From: Megascapheus bottae
Lineage: Eukaryota; Chordata; Mammalia; Rodentia; Geomyidae
Direction: 5' to 3'
Length of the DNA: 64,000 bases
Assembly: GCA_024803745.1 (NCBI GenBank)
Contig: JANJXV010000004.1
Location: 46,251,358-46,315,357 of the forward strand
Shown here: positions 12,559 through 22,299 of the stretch, one piece after another
How the letters are laid out: the number at the start of each line of letters is the position of its first letter
Numbering within the stretch: the first letter of the stretch is position 1
Made by a program: the position numbers and the translations under genes
The notes under the pieces: generated by a model
Told to the model about the DNA's origin: nothing
Database searches by the model: none
Seen by the model: only the letters and a program-made list of their open reading frames with translations

Positions 12559-12742
12559 CAGTCTTGGGCTTGGGCTCAGGGCCTGAGCGCTGTCCTTGAA
12601 CTTTCTCAAGGCTAGAGCTCTACCACTTGAGCCTCAGCACCACTTCCAGCTTTTTTTTCTATGTATGTGGTACCGAGGAATCGAACCTGGGTCTTCGAGC
12701 GTGCTAGGCAAGCACTCTACCACTAGGCCAAACTCCCGGCCC
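12530..12742 (-). mobile_element. ID-derived dimeric SINE, antisense, young-looking
   Basis: A long poly-T (about 12529-12556) is followed by a near-consensus body ending CTAGGCCAAACTCCCGGC. A 15-bp direct repeat TACTTCCTTGTTCTT flanks it (12515-12529 and 12743-12757). Confidence 0.92.
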
Positions 12743-12794
12743 TACTTCCTTGTTCTTGCAGCTTTACTTTCCAGCTCTTGTTTCGTGTTTTGGT

Positions 12795-12900
12795 AGTCTA
12801 CTGGAGATAAGAGTCTTATGGAATTCCCTACCTGAGCTGATCTCAACTGCAGTACTCAAATCTCAGCCCCCGGTGTACCAAGCTCCATTGGTGAACTTTT
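12795..12900 (-). mobile_element. B1-ID composite SINE remnant, antisense
   Basis: Only the middle/left part survives (TACTGGAGATAAGAGTCTTA ... CTCAAATCTCAGCCCCCGG). Confidence 0.5.
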
Positions 12901-12919
12901 AAACTTCTTCTATTAGTAT

Positions 12920-13140
12920 TTTGTGTTGTCGATCATGGAGCTTGAACTCTGGGCCTGGGTATTGTCCCTGAGCTCTTCAGCTCGGGGCTACTAGTCTACC
13001 ACTTTGAGCCATGGAGCTACTTCTGGTTTTCTGGTGGTTAAATGGAGATAAGTGTCTCATGGACTTTCATACCCAGGCTGACTTTGAACCTCAATCCTCA
13101 GATTTCAGCATCCTGAGGATTACAAGTGTGAGCCTGGCTT
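12920..13140 (-). mobile_element. B1-ID composite SINE, antisense
   Basis: GATCATGGAGCTTGAACTCT ... AAATGGAGATAAGTGTCTCA ... CAGATTTCAGCATCCTGAGG. Confidence 0.82.
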
Positions 13141-13676
13141 CAATCAGTATTTAATAGTTTTCAGTGAATAATCTTTTACCTAAATGACTGACCATATCCC
13201 TAAGTATTTTATACTGTGCTACATTGTTTTATTAACACAATATAAAGCAATGTTGTTTAATATTGTTTATTATTTTTTTTAAATTGTTAGTGCATAGAAA
13301 TGTCACAAAATTTTGGATGTTGATTTATATCCTGCAACACTAATGCATTCAGTGAATAGTTCTAATTGCTCTTTAGTAATATCATTAAAATTTCTTATAA
13401 ATAAAACCATGTAATCTACTGAGAATTTTAGCTCAGTTTTCAATTTGTAATCCTTTAATCTTATCTAATTGTTTAGGTTTAGATTTATAGTATCATTCAA
13501 ATACAATGGTGAGAGTGGGTATCCTTGATGTGCTCCTGATTTTAGAAGAAAAACTTTCGCCTATTCTCATATTCTATATTCAGATACAGACAATATAAGT
13601 TATATTGACATGTATATTCATCTGGCTTCTGTGTGAATCCCTTTTTCTTATTCCTAATTCAAAATGATTCAGTGTA

Positions 13677-13896
13677 AGTGGGCGCAGTGGCTCTCACCTG
13701 TAATCCTAGCTTCTCAGAGAATCAAGGTTTGAAGCCAGTCTGGGCACAAAAGGACCTGAGACTCTTATCTCCAATTAACCTCTAGAAAATGGGAAGTGGG
13801 GCATGGCTCAGGGTAGGGCAGTAGCCTTGAGCTGAAGAGCTCAAGAACAGTGCCCAGGTGGAGTTCAAGCCCCATGGCCCACAAAAAAAAAAAAAG
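13677..13896 (+). mobile_element. B1-ID composite SINE
   Basis: GCGCAGTGGCTCTCACCTGT ... CTCTTATCTCCAATTAACCT ... GAGTTCAAGCCCCATGGCC plus poly-A. The flanks ATTCAGTGTA / ATCCAGTGTA are probable target duplications. Confidence 0.88.
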
Positions 13897-13926
13897 ATCC
13901 AGTGTACAGTTCCATCTATATTTCTT

Positions 13927-14135
13927 AATTATTGGTCCTGGGGCTTGAACTCAGGGCCTAGAATCTCTCCCTGAGCTTTTTTGCTCAAGGCTAGTGGTAA
14001 ACACTTGAGCCACAGCGCCAATCTTTTGTTTGGCCTTTTGATTTTGTTTTTGTTAGTTAATTGGAGGTATAGCCTCATAGATTTTTCTTGCCTAAGTATC
14101 TAGATTTATAGGCATAAAATACCAGTGCGTGGCTA
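13927..14135 (-). mobile_element. B1-ID composite SINE, antisense
   Basis: GGTCCTGGGGCTTGAACTCA ... GTTAGTTAATTGGAGGTATA ... decayed B1 end. Confidence 0.78.
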
Positions 14136-14171
14136 CAATTCCTAAATTTTAAACACTACAAAATCTTGGGC

Positions 14172-14175
14172 GTGT

Positions 14176-14219
<44 letters not shown>
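14172..14219. repeat. (TG)n microsatellite
   Basis: About 48 bp of TG with one TTTG interruption. Confidence 0.95.
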
Positions 14220-14224
<5 letters not shown>

Positions 14225-14289
14225 CTGAGAAGTAGCCTGAACCATAATTTTTCCCCTCAAATCAATGTTCTAGTTAGGTGGGCGTTTTT

Positions 14290-14428
14290 TGTTTTTGCTT
14301 TTTAAGAATTTTTTAATAGTTGTGTTGTGCAGACTAGTCTCAAACATCAGGGCTAGAGCAATATTCAGGTCTCCCTCTCCTAAGGAGCTAGGATTATAGA
14401 TACATGCTATCACATCTAGTCTTTTAAA
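14290..14428 (-). mobile_element. B1 SINE, antisense, diverged
   Basis: TTGTGCAGACTAGTCTCAAAC ... AGGAGCTAGGATTATAGATAC, which is B1 read on the minus strand. Confidence 0.6.
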
Positions 14429-14661
14429 AAACATGTTGAGAAGAAAGATGTAGACGGAACATATGTGGCAGACACCTGAAAAAAAGCATGGAGATCTGGC
14501 TCCACAGAAGTTAAGGGAAGGCTGGCCGTGAATCTTCTATCTCAGTACTGTGTGTTTTGCCTCCTAGGTGTGAAAGCTGCTTGGCCTCTGGTTCATGTCC
14601 ATTTTCCTTGCCTTCAAATTCCCTCATTTATGGAACTGTTGGATAGGGATCGACATGGTAG

Positions 14662-15008
14662 GTCCTGGCCTAGTGGCTCAAGCCTGTAATCCCACCTACT
14701 TGGGAGACAGATAAGTTGGGGGAATGGGGTTTGAGGCCAGCCCAAGTAAAAAGAAGCTTCTCGGTATTCACCTCAACCTATCCCTGGACAAAGCATCCTT
14801 GCCTGTGATCCCCAGTGACACAGGGAGAGGTGAGTAGGAAGAAGGGAGTGCAGCCCTGCCAGGCACAAAGCAAGACCATGTCTTGCAGACTGTTAATGTA
14901 CTCGGTGGGAAGGAGTGGCGGCTCTAATGCTAGACTATCAAGTGTGAGGCTCTGTGTCCAATCCCCCCTACTGCAAAGCACACAGAGAGAGGCAGAGACA
15001 GAGATTTG
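14662..15008 (+). mobile_element. B1-like SINE and adjoining ID-like fragment
   Basis: TAGTGGCTCAAGCCTGTAAT (B1 head), GAGGCCAGCCCAAG, then a lower-identity stretch ending in GTCCAATCCCCCCTACTGC and an AG-rich tail. The boundaries of the second half are uncertain. This is the last transposon before the POU3F2 domain. Confidence 0.55.
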
Positions 15009-15084
15009 AAGTAAGTTGTTTTTATTAGTGTCAGCTTAGAGGTACGTTTAATGGAAAAAATACTGTTGTCCTGATAGCTTTATT

Positions 15085-15085
<1 letters not shown>

Positions 15086-15157
<72 letters not shown>
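15086..15157. repeat. (TG)n-(GA)n compound microsatellite
   Basis: TG repeat (15086-15109) runs directly into GA repeat (15109-15156). Confidence 0.97.
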
Positions 15158-15159
<2 letters not shown>

Positions 15160-15160
<1 letters not shown>

Positions 15161-15937
15161 TATAAAACTGAGCACAATTTCTCCACTTTCCTTTTGTTCT
15201 CATCTGTATTTGTTCATTGATTACTCCCAAATGCAATCAGAGTCTCCCCAATCTTACTTTTTCTCTGCTGCCCCTGGAGCCTGTCTGTCTTTTTCAGGCT
15301 TCCCTCGGGGAACACTCGGAGTCAGGTGCATACCAGCAGCTTTCTTCCTTCCTAACCTCACAGCTTTCTCCTCCCAACCCTTTCCCACGATCCAATGCAG
15401 TGTGCCAACGCCTTATTCTCACCGGGTCTGTCCTCTACAATGCTCCTCATTGCTTTCTGAATCTAATTAAAACTTCTTCAAGACTTACCAATTAACTCCA
15501 CATGCGCTCTCCCGCAGCAGCCTTTTTCTGCCAGGCGCCAGCTCGAGTTCCCTGGCTCAGTCTGCTCACCTTTCTGCGTTGCCATTCCCAGCTTCTGCAT
15601 TGTGCCAGTTTCCCTTCTACCTAGATTGCCCACTCAATTCCATCTGCCAAAGAATTCTTTCTCTTTAAAAAAAATCCTCTTTTTGTCACATTCTTTTTCC
15701 CTCCGAGCTTTGTTTACCCAAATTAAAAATCTCAAGCAATTGAACTCAGGTCTGTCCTTTGGAATAGTCTGGATTCAAATCTGAGGTACTCTGGGGTTGT
15801 ACCTCAAGCCTGGGGTGGGGGAGACAGTGCCCACATACCTGGGTACCAGGGACTCATTGCACTTGCGAGTAAGTTCTGCAATTGGGGGACGAATGGTTTG
15901 ACCTTTTCCCATTATTCTCTAGTGCTAAGTGCCTGAC
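15160..15937. other. Single-copy pyrimidine-rich DNA
   Basis: No recognised gene or repeat; this is the left edge of the transposon-free block. Overlapping frames at 15210-15495 are not recognisable proteins. Confidence 0.4.
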
Positions 15938-16893
15938 TCAAGTTTGCCAGGACAATCTGGATTTTGCCTTAGCTTCGCTCTTTCTCATCTCTCTAGAACA
16001 CTCCCTGTCCTTCTCTCTCTGAGACCCCGGTGCTGTGGTGAGGTCTCTGTGAGCCACACTGGGGCTGGGCTGGGGTGATCCTGGAGTACTGGGGGGGGCC
16101 ACAGATCTGCTTACAGTAGGATCAGGGTGCGGTAGAATTGCTGCAGTCTTCTCCAGGTGGCATTTCGGGATTTCAGGACTCCCAGGCATTGGGGGGGGGG
16201 GGGGAGGTGCAGGGCACAGCGACCTGGAGGCCCAGCTGCTGCACCTTAGCTGCAGCCAGGACCAGGACGGCCTTGGCCTCCTCCAGGGAAACTTCTGAAG
16301 ACACGCGATGGTTTTTTACAGCCTTGATCTCAGCACAGCCTTCATCGACCGCCAACTCGAAAAGAGAGGGAGGGAAGGAAAGGCTTGGGCAGCCCCCGCC
16401 CCTGGGCCCCTGGGCCCCCGGGAAGCTTTCCTTCGCAAGTGCACTGTGTACGGTGAGAGGAACCATGCCTTGCTGGCTGTGCTGGCTCCGAAGCCTCCCC
16501 GAGCAGGCTAAGAGAGAGCCCGGCCTGCGCATTGTTCCTTTGGCCGGTCTTAGGGGGAAGTCCCCTGAGGAAGGGCCTCTGGGGGGCCAGGAGCATGGAG
16601 AAGGGGCAGTGGAATGGAAAGGTCTCGCCAAGGTAGCACTGAGCCCCTCGCAGGAGCTCCAGGACCGTGCAGGATTCAAACCATCCTTATTTCTAAGGCG
16701 AGGGACTGAGACTGGGTCTTCTCCACAACCCTCCCCGCCCCACCCCTTCCCCCAGGGACTGCTCTGGGCCTCGCGTGTGAGGCTGGGGGAGGCTGTGTCA
16801 TCTCAGGGTGCTCTTCCTGACGCACGCAGGCTGCTGAACATGACGCTGGAGAAGGATGCTGTCGACGTCAAGAGGCCGCTGGAAGATGTTTAA
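15938..16893. other. Unrecognised GC-rich coding-like segment
   Basis: The GC content jumps here, and both strands stay open for long stretches (251 codons on +, 168 on -). On the minus strand a short stretch at about 16200-16370 reads like real protein: acidic/Leu/Ala helices EGCAEIKAVKNHR and SLEEAKAVLVLAAAK. It is bounded by a G12-14 run at about 16190-16204 on one side and Ser/Pro-rich nonsense on the other. I do not recognise a family with confidence. It may be a decayed retrocopy exon or simply GC-rich non-coding DNA. Confidence 0.2.
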
Positions 16894-17153
16894 GGAATGA
16901 AGCGTATTGCAGGGTACTGGGGTGCCTCATTGCCCACTAGCCAAACCACATCGTGGCAATGACGGGTGTGGGGCGTCTGTGGCCCAAAGGCCAAAATGGC
17001 GTAAAATGCGGAATGTCCTTTGAGGAACGGCCCCAATTGAAAGCTAACTGGAAGTGGTGGTGCCTCTTGGGAGAATGCAATTGAGATGGCTATCTTTGCA
17101 TTTCTTTTTAGCCACAGGGTCAGACACAAGGTTTATAGTTGTTTATAAATTTT

Positions 17154-17155
<2 letters not shown>

Positions 17156-17198
<43 letters not shown>
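17156..17198. repeat. (CA)n microsatellite
   Basis: Pure CA repeat, 43 bp. Confidence 0.98.
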
Positions 17199-17199
<1 letters not shown>

Positions 17200-17219
17200 T
17201 TCTTGCTGGACAGTCACAA

Positions 17220-18190
17220 TGGAGGGCTCCATTAGAGTTAGCAACAAAAAGACCTTACCTTAGACGTGTACTTTAATACTTTCCCTAGAGCCTCAGTGCA
17301 GCCCTGTTGCAAAGACTAAAAAGTGATATTCTTCCTTTTCAGCACATGACAAACCAGGTCTCCATGCCATCCATCGACTTCTCCTAATGGCTGGCTAGGA
17401 AGCATAAGGCTGGTACACACAGAGGTAGGGCTTAGCCAGCAAGCCTAATGCCAGTCCCATTACCACTGCTTTGCCGGGCACTAGCAATAGTTCTTGATCT
17501 CTCTTGTCATGTTACTGGCATAAAAACAGAAGGAAGGAAACACTACTTATAGAGAAATGGCCCATAGAACCAGAGAAGGACTAACTTCCCAGGATCTGGG
17601 AAATGCAGCTACTCTAAGAAATTCTTTCCAAAGATGCCTCTGTTCTATTGACCACTTGAGGGGGAAAAGAAAAAGAAAAAGGGGAAAAAAAGCCTTTACT
17701 TTTGAACTGAACAGATCTACTATACCAAAAGCAGTCTATTAAAACCTAGAGTGGGTTAACAAAAACTGCATTTGGTGCTCTAATAATTAAAGTCTTCCTC
17801 CTGCTACTAACCAGGACTTCGGAACTGGTCATTTGTGTTCCGATGACTCAGGAGCTGGGGATCTTGAAGAAACAGAATACTTGCGCGTTACAGTCCCGAG
17901 CTGTGGGAACTAAGGATGGGGAGGGTGAGAGTCTTTCAAGCTGCCTTTTACTGGGACCCTCCCGGGTTTAGAGTGTATGTGGTCCCCCGCTGGTGAAAGT
18001 TTTCAGATCTCCACTCGGGAAGTACCTAAGGGCTGGATGTATTTGAAACCTTTGCATGCGCCATAGTCATCGAGTCACCTTTGTTAAGTGTTTGGTGAAG
18101 ACGGCTGGGGAAAGAATGTGACGCAAGGAAGGAGGGGAGAAGAGTGTGTGTGGTGGGGGGGGGGATCTGAAACCACACATCTGAGCCCAC
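17220..18190. other. Non-repetitive intergenic DNA
   Basis: Mixed-composition sequence with no recognised gene. It leads into the CpG-rich segment at 18.2 kb. Confidence 0.4.
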
Positions 18191-18641
18191 TTGACTTATC
18201 AAAATCAAACAGTAGTTTCAAGTTGATGCCACTGTGGGGCGCCAAAGTTCTACTCGGTTAAAATGTACGGCCTTCCTGGGGGCGAGAACAGATGCATGGG
18301 GTGGGGGGAGAAGGGGGGGAGGGGGAGAGGAGGGGTGGGGCCCGGGTGTCCTTTATTCTCCAGTTAAACTAGCCTGGGAGACTTTGTTACATAACAAGTC
18401 TGTGCGTGGGGGGAAGAAGACTTTGTTCGAGGGGCAGAAGGAGGGCGTGAGTGGGGAGGGGGGGAGAGGGGGAGCTGTTAGAAACAAGAAACTCTTGGAG
18501 GACTGAGTTGACCGGGGGAGCACAAACGGTTCCCTTCGCTTCACAAATTCTTTGGCTTCCCCTCCAACTGGGGCCACGACCTCTTTGGAAAGGGGGTGTG
18601 GACCCAGAGGGGTGTGGATTGAGACCGGGTCTGCTCCCCCC

Positions 18642-18643
<2 letters not shown>

Positions 18644-18679
<36 letters not shown>
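18644..18679. repeat. (CA)n microsatellite
   Basis: Pure CA tract within CpG-rich DNA. A second, imperfect CA tract lies at 18862-18890. Confidence 0.97.
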
Positions 18680-18680
<1 letters not shown>

Positions 18681-19438
18681 GGGCGACCCTGCCCAACCCC
18701 CCTCCCCCCCTCATCTCCTCCCCCTGCACCCCCCCCCCGTTCTTGGGGGACTCCTGGAAGCCGGGCTCTTTCTCCTCCGGGGCGCCGTGGGGTGGCGCGT
18801 CTCCATCTGCAGCCCCCTCCCCCAGGACTCTCCAGCCAGGATAAAGGGCTGCCTTCCCCCCCACACACACACACACGCACACACGCACACCCTCCCCCGG
18901 CGCGCCCATCCCCACCCCTCCCGCCTGCGCCCCCGCGGCTCGGCCGTCCGCGGCTGGGAGGCGCTGATTTCATTCCCGCGCGGCTGGAGCTGCGGGCGGG
19001 CGGGCGAGGGGCCGGGACCGAGGGCGGGGCGGGGCGGGAGGCGGCGGCCGAGCCGAGCGCAGCGGCCCCAGCGTAGAGTCGAGCCCGCCCGCCCGCCCGC
19101 CCGCCAAGGGTTTATTACCATCCCAGCCACCCGCAAAGGTTAGGAAGGCGCATTTGGAGACTGGATAATCCGAGTTTAAATATTAAAAGTAAAAGCAGAA
19201 CCAGTGGAATATTTACCGAGAGCCTGAGCAGATCTCCTTGGCGAGGGAAGAAACCTCCGCGGAGGCCCCGAGCCTACCCGGGCGTCCACGGTCCGGGGCC
19301 CGCGAGAAGCCACCTGCCCGGTGTCCCCTGGCTGGGCCCACGGGGGTGCGGGAGGCGCACAGACCCCCGTCCTCTCCACCAGATCCCAGTCTGCGAGTCT
19401 CCGTCCACTTCTGCTTTGTCGTATTCTCCCACCCCCCC

Positions 19439-19551
<113 letters not shown>

Positions 19552-19599
19552 AAAGGGCCTCCCGCACTCACACAAAAGGTGGCGGAAAGCACGTTGGAT

Positions 19600-20520
19600 C
19601 AATAGCAGAGATTGTTATTTAGATAACGAATTAATCTTCCTGTTATAATACTTTTTTATAGTGAACTTTGTACCCCTTCTATAAGAAAAAGGAATTTAAA
19701 AATGGGGGGGAATCTCAAACAGGATTAAGGTTTTAATTACAATTCCCTATCGAAATAGTATGTTTGATGAGCTGATCTTATCAATTAATAGTAACATTAA
19801 AGCTCAAGAAACAGATTCACGGAAAATATGCTTCAGGGAGTCTTTTTATTCTTTTTTTTTTTTTAAGTCATCGCAGTGAGGAACCTCGCCAGGCCGGCCG
19901 GCCAGATACGGATGGTGAAGGGGGGGAGGAGGCGGGCAGGTTTGGGGGTCTGTGTCTGCTCGGCCCGGATCAGAGCCCGGCGCGCGTCCAGGGCGTAGGG
20001 TGGCGTCTAGGGGACCTGAGCCCCTCGCTGGGACACCGGAGACGCTAGGAGGAAACTAATAAATAACAGGCACCTCTTCCCAAGCCCAGGCCCACATCAA
20101 AGTTGGGCAACCCCCCCCACCACCACCACCAAAGGGCCGTGGAGTTCACTGCGTTTGGGTCAGTGTTATATTCTAGGGGCAAAATAAAAGTAATCTGAAC
20201 ATGCGTCAACAGTTTTCCATAAAATACGAGTTAAAAGAAGTAATAGAACTAATCACTGTCTCCTCAAATCAAGTAGAAAACATTTCAATGCACTAATTAG
20301 AGTAATTAGAATAATAAGCCTCTGCCTATATGTGGTAAGACAATGTGTACAAACAACTTTATTTAATGTATACTGGTAATCAGCGATGCGTGCCTGCTTG
20401 AATGCTTAGCGCAATAAAACTACCCTCCGTCCGCCCAAACAATCAAATACAAATTAGTTTAATGATTGTGCCTGCGGAATGTCTTAGAAATCCACAGGCA
20501 GAGGCGAGTAAATAGAAGCA
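19600..20520. promoter_or_regulatory. Candidate conserved enhancer with homeodomain sites
   Basis: This AT-rich, repeat-free DNA is wedged between CpG-rich patches. It carries paired homeodomain cores CTAATTAG (20293-20300) and TAATTAG (20303-20309) one helical turn apart. Further TAAT cores lie at about 19732-19737, 19787-19793, 20246-20252 and 20453-20464. The contrast with its GC-rich surroundings suggests constrained non-coding DNA. Conservation was not tested. Confidence 0.4.
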
Positions 20521-20799
20521 TCCTTGTTAGGGTGTGCGACCCCGCCCGGGCTGGCCTCGGGGCCCGGTGAGTGGCCCGCGGGCGGGCGGGCGGGCGCGGC
20601 GGGAGCGGGCCTGGAGGCTCCAGCCAACCCGGCGCGAGCCAGGCCCGGCTCGGGCACACACCCACGCCCGGTTTCTGCCCTCGATCGTCCAGCTAGCATC
20701 CAGCCTAGGCAGTCCCGCCGGGCACCCCAGGCCCCAAGCCGTCCCGTCCTCCCCGTCTTTGGAAAGACTTTTAAAGAACTATCTCCAACCCCACTTTTT

Positions 20800-22187
20800 C
20801 CCGGAGACTTCTCCCAGGGTCCACCTGACGCCCGGGTGTCCAAGCCAGAGAGAGGGGATCAGGCCTCTAATTCCTGGGCAGGGGCCCCTGGCTGCTGGAC
20901 GCTTTCAGCTCGGCCTTGGGATCACTACCGCCCAGAGAGCCTCGCAGGCTTCAGTGTCCACCCCTCCCCCCCCAGCCCAAACTGACTTTGGGCTCAGCAG
21001 GGAATGACCTGGAGGTGGGGGGGAGAGGGAGGAAGGAAACCCCTTTTCTCCAGGCTTCGACCTTTAGAGAGAGGGTTTTCCTTTCCACAGAGCTGCGGGG
21101 AGACAGCCAGAAGTCTGATGGACGGGTACTGAAGAGCACAGGCTTCATTAAGTTGACCCCCCCCCAAGTTTTGTGCTGGGGGGGGTCCCTTTCAGTTCTT
21201 CTCCGCAGTCCAGGAAAACCCAGTGAATCTACTTTCCAGACACCTATTCTTCCTCCCTGGTTTTCTCTTTCACCTTTCTCTTGGGGGCACCTTTTCCTGT
21301 CACTGCTTCTCTCCTGTAGGAGCCACGTCCTGGGCCTAACTTGGCAGAAGGAAGTGGAATGAGGGTGGCAGGAGGAGAGCTAGGAGATTCACAGTCCTCA
21401 CCTCAACTATGCGCTGCCCAGAGAGGACAAAATGTTTCTGCCCCTACATTTCCTGTCTCCTGGGCGCTCATGGCAAGACCTCAGTACTCCAGAGCACTGT
21501 GTGTAGACGCAGTCTCCCCAGGCCAAGATGCCAAAGGTTCACACAGCCCACTCCCCATCCCCTCCTGGGACCTTCCTGAGAAGAAAGAGTTAACACAGAC
21601 CTCGAGGTGGGGACTTGGAGTCTGGGTACCAGAGAGAATGCCTGAAAAACTAAGTAGATACAATCTGGGGCGGTTTACTACATTCTGGAGCTCAGGCCAA
21701 GGCTGCGTATTGCCTTTCTTAGTTCTCTCTCTTTCTGAAGCGGGTTGCCGGGGCTCTAACCACCCCTCTCCAAGGTCTTCAGGACAGCTGCCCTGGTTCC
21801 CCAAGGTGAGGTTCAGGCGGCCAGGACCTGGCAGTTGTGCGTGGAGCTCTGTCCCGGCCTGCAGCTCCTTGCCCTGTGTGCCAGTCTTCATACTAACGTG
21901 GAAGGAATATTTGTTTAGGGAACAACACCAACAAAAAGTTAATATCAAAAAATTCTCCCAGAATCATGTGCTGTGGGACATTAAAGACCACATTAAAAAA
22001 ATGTATCCTTTGACAGGATTTTTTTTTAAAAAAAGGAATTTTAAACAGGAGGCGAAGAGCTCCTAACACTTTCCACATAAATTTGGGATCTTAAGACCAG
22101 TGATTTACAATGGTTAGTTTGTGTTCCAGCCCCGTGAGAAACTTTGTTTTCGCCACTCTTTCTCCATATATTTTTGGTGTGTGGCAT

Positions 22188-22190
<3 letters not shown>
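20800..22190. other. Non-repetitive DNA beside the CpG-rich region
   Basis: Moderate GC with G/C homopolymers (21160-21188). Long reading frames (for example 21341-22066) have no recognisable protein signature and are treated as chance. Confidence 0.4.

Positions 22191-22240
<50 letters not shown>
22191..22240. repeat. (CA)25 microsatellite
   Basis: 50 bp of pure CA. Confidence 0.99.
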
Positions 22241-22241
<1 letters not shown>

Positions 22242-22299
22242 CATAAAGGAAACACTGATGGAAGGGGAAAAAAAAAAGTTCCAGATTTTACAAGAGCGA

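Larger units (their letters stand above)
10781..13660 (-). mobile_element. Old L1 fragment, antisense, riddled with SINEs
   Basis: Decayed L1 ORF2 sequence read on the minus strand: ORF2 C-terminus at 10800-11060, middle parts at 11300-12110 (CCCTTTATTGAATACATTCT is the usual conserved block) and again at 13150-13600. It is broken by SINEs at 11082, 12119, 12530 and 12920. It is non-coding today. Confidence 0.75.

Noticed and set aside
18353..19143. Overlapping frames of 124-230 codons on both strands
   Set aside because: They translate CA repeats and GC-rich DNA (His-Thr and Cys-Val runs, Pro/Gly); no family similarity is visible.
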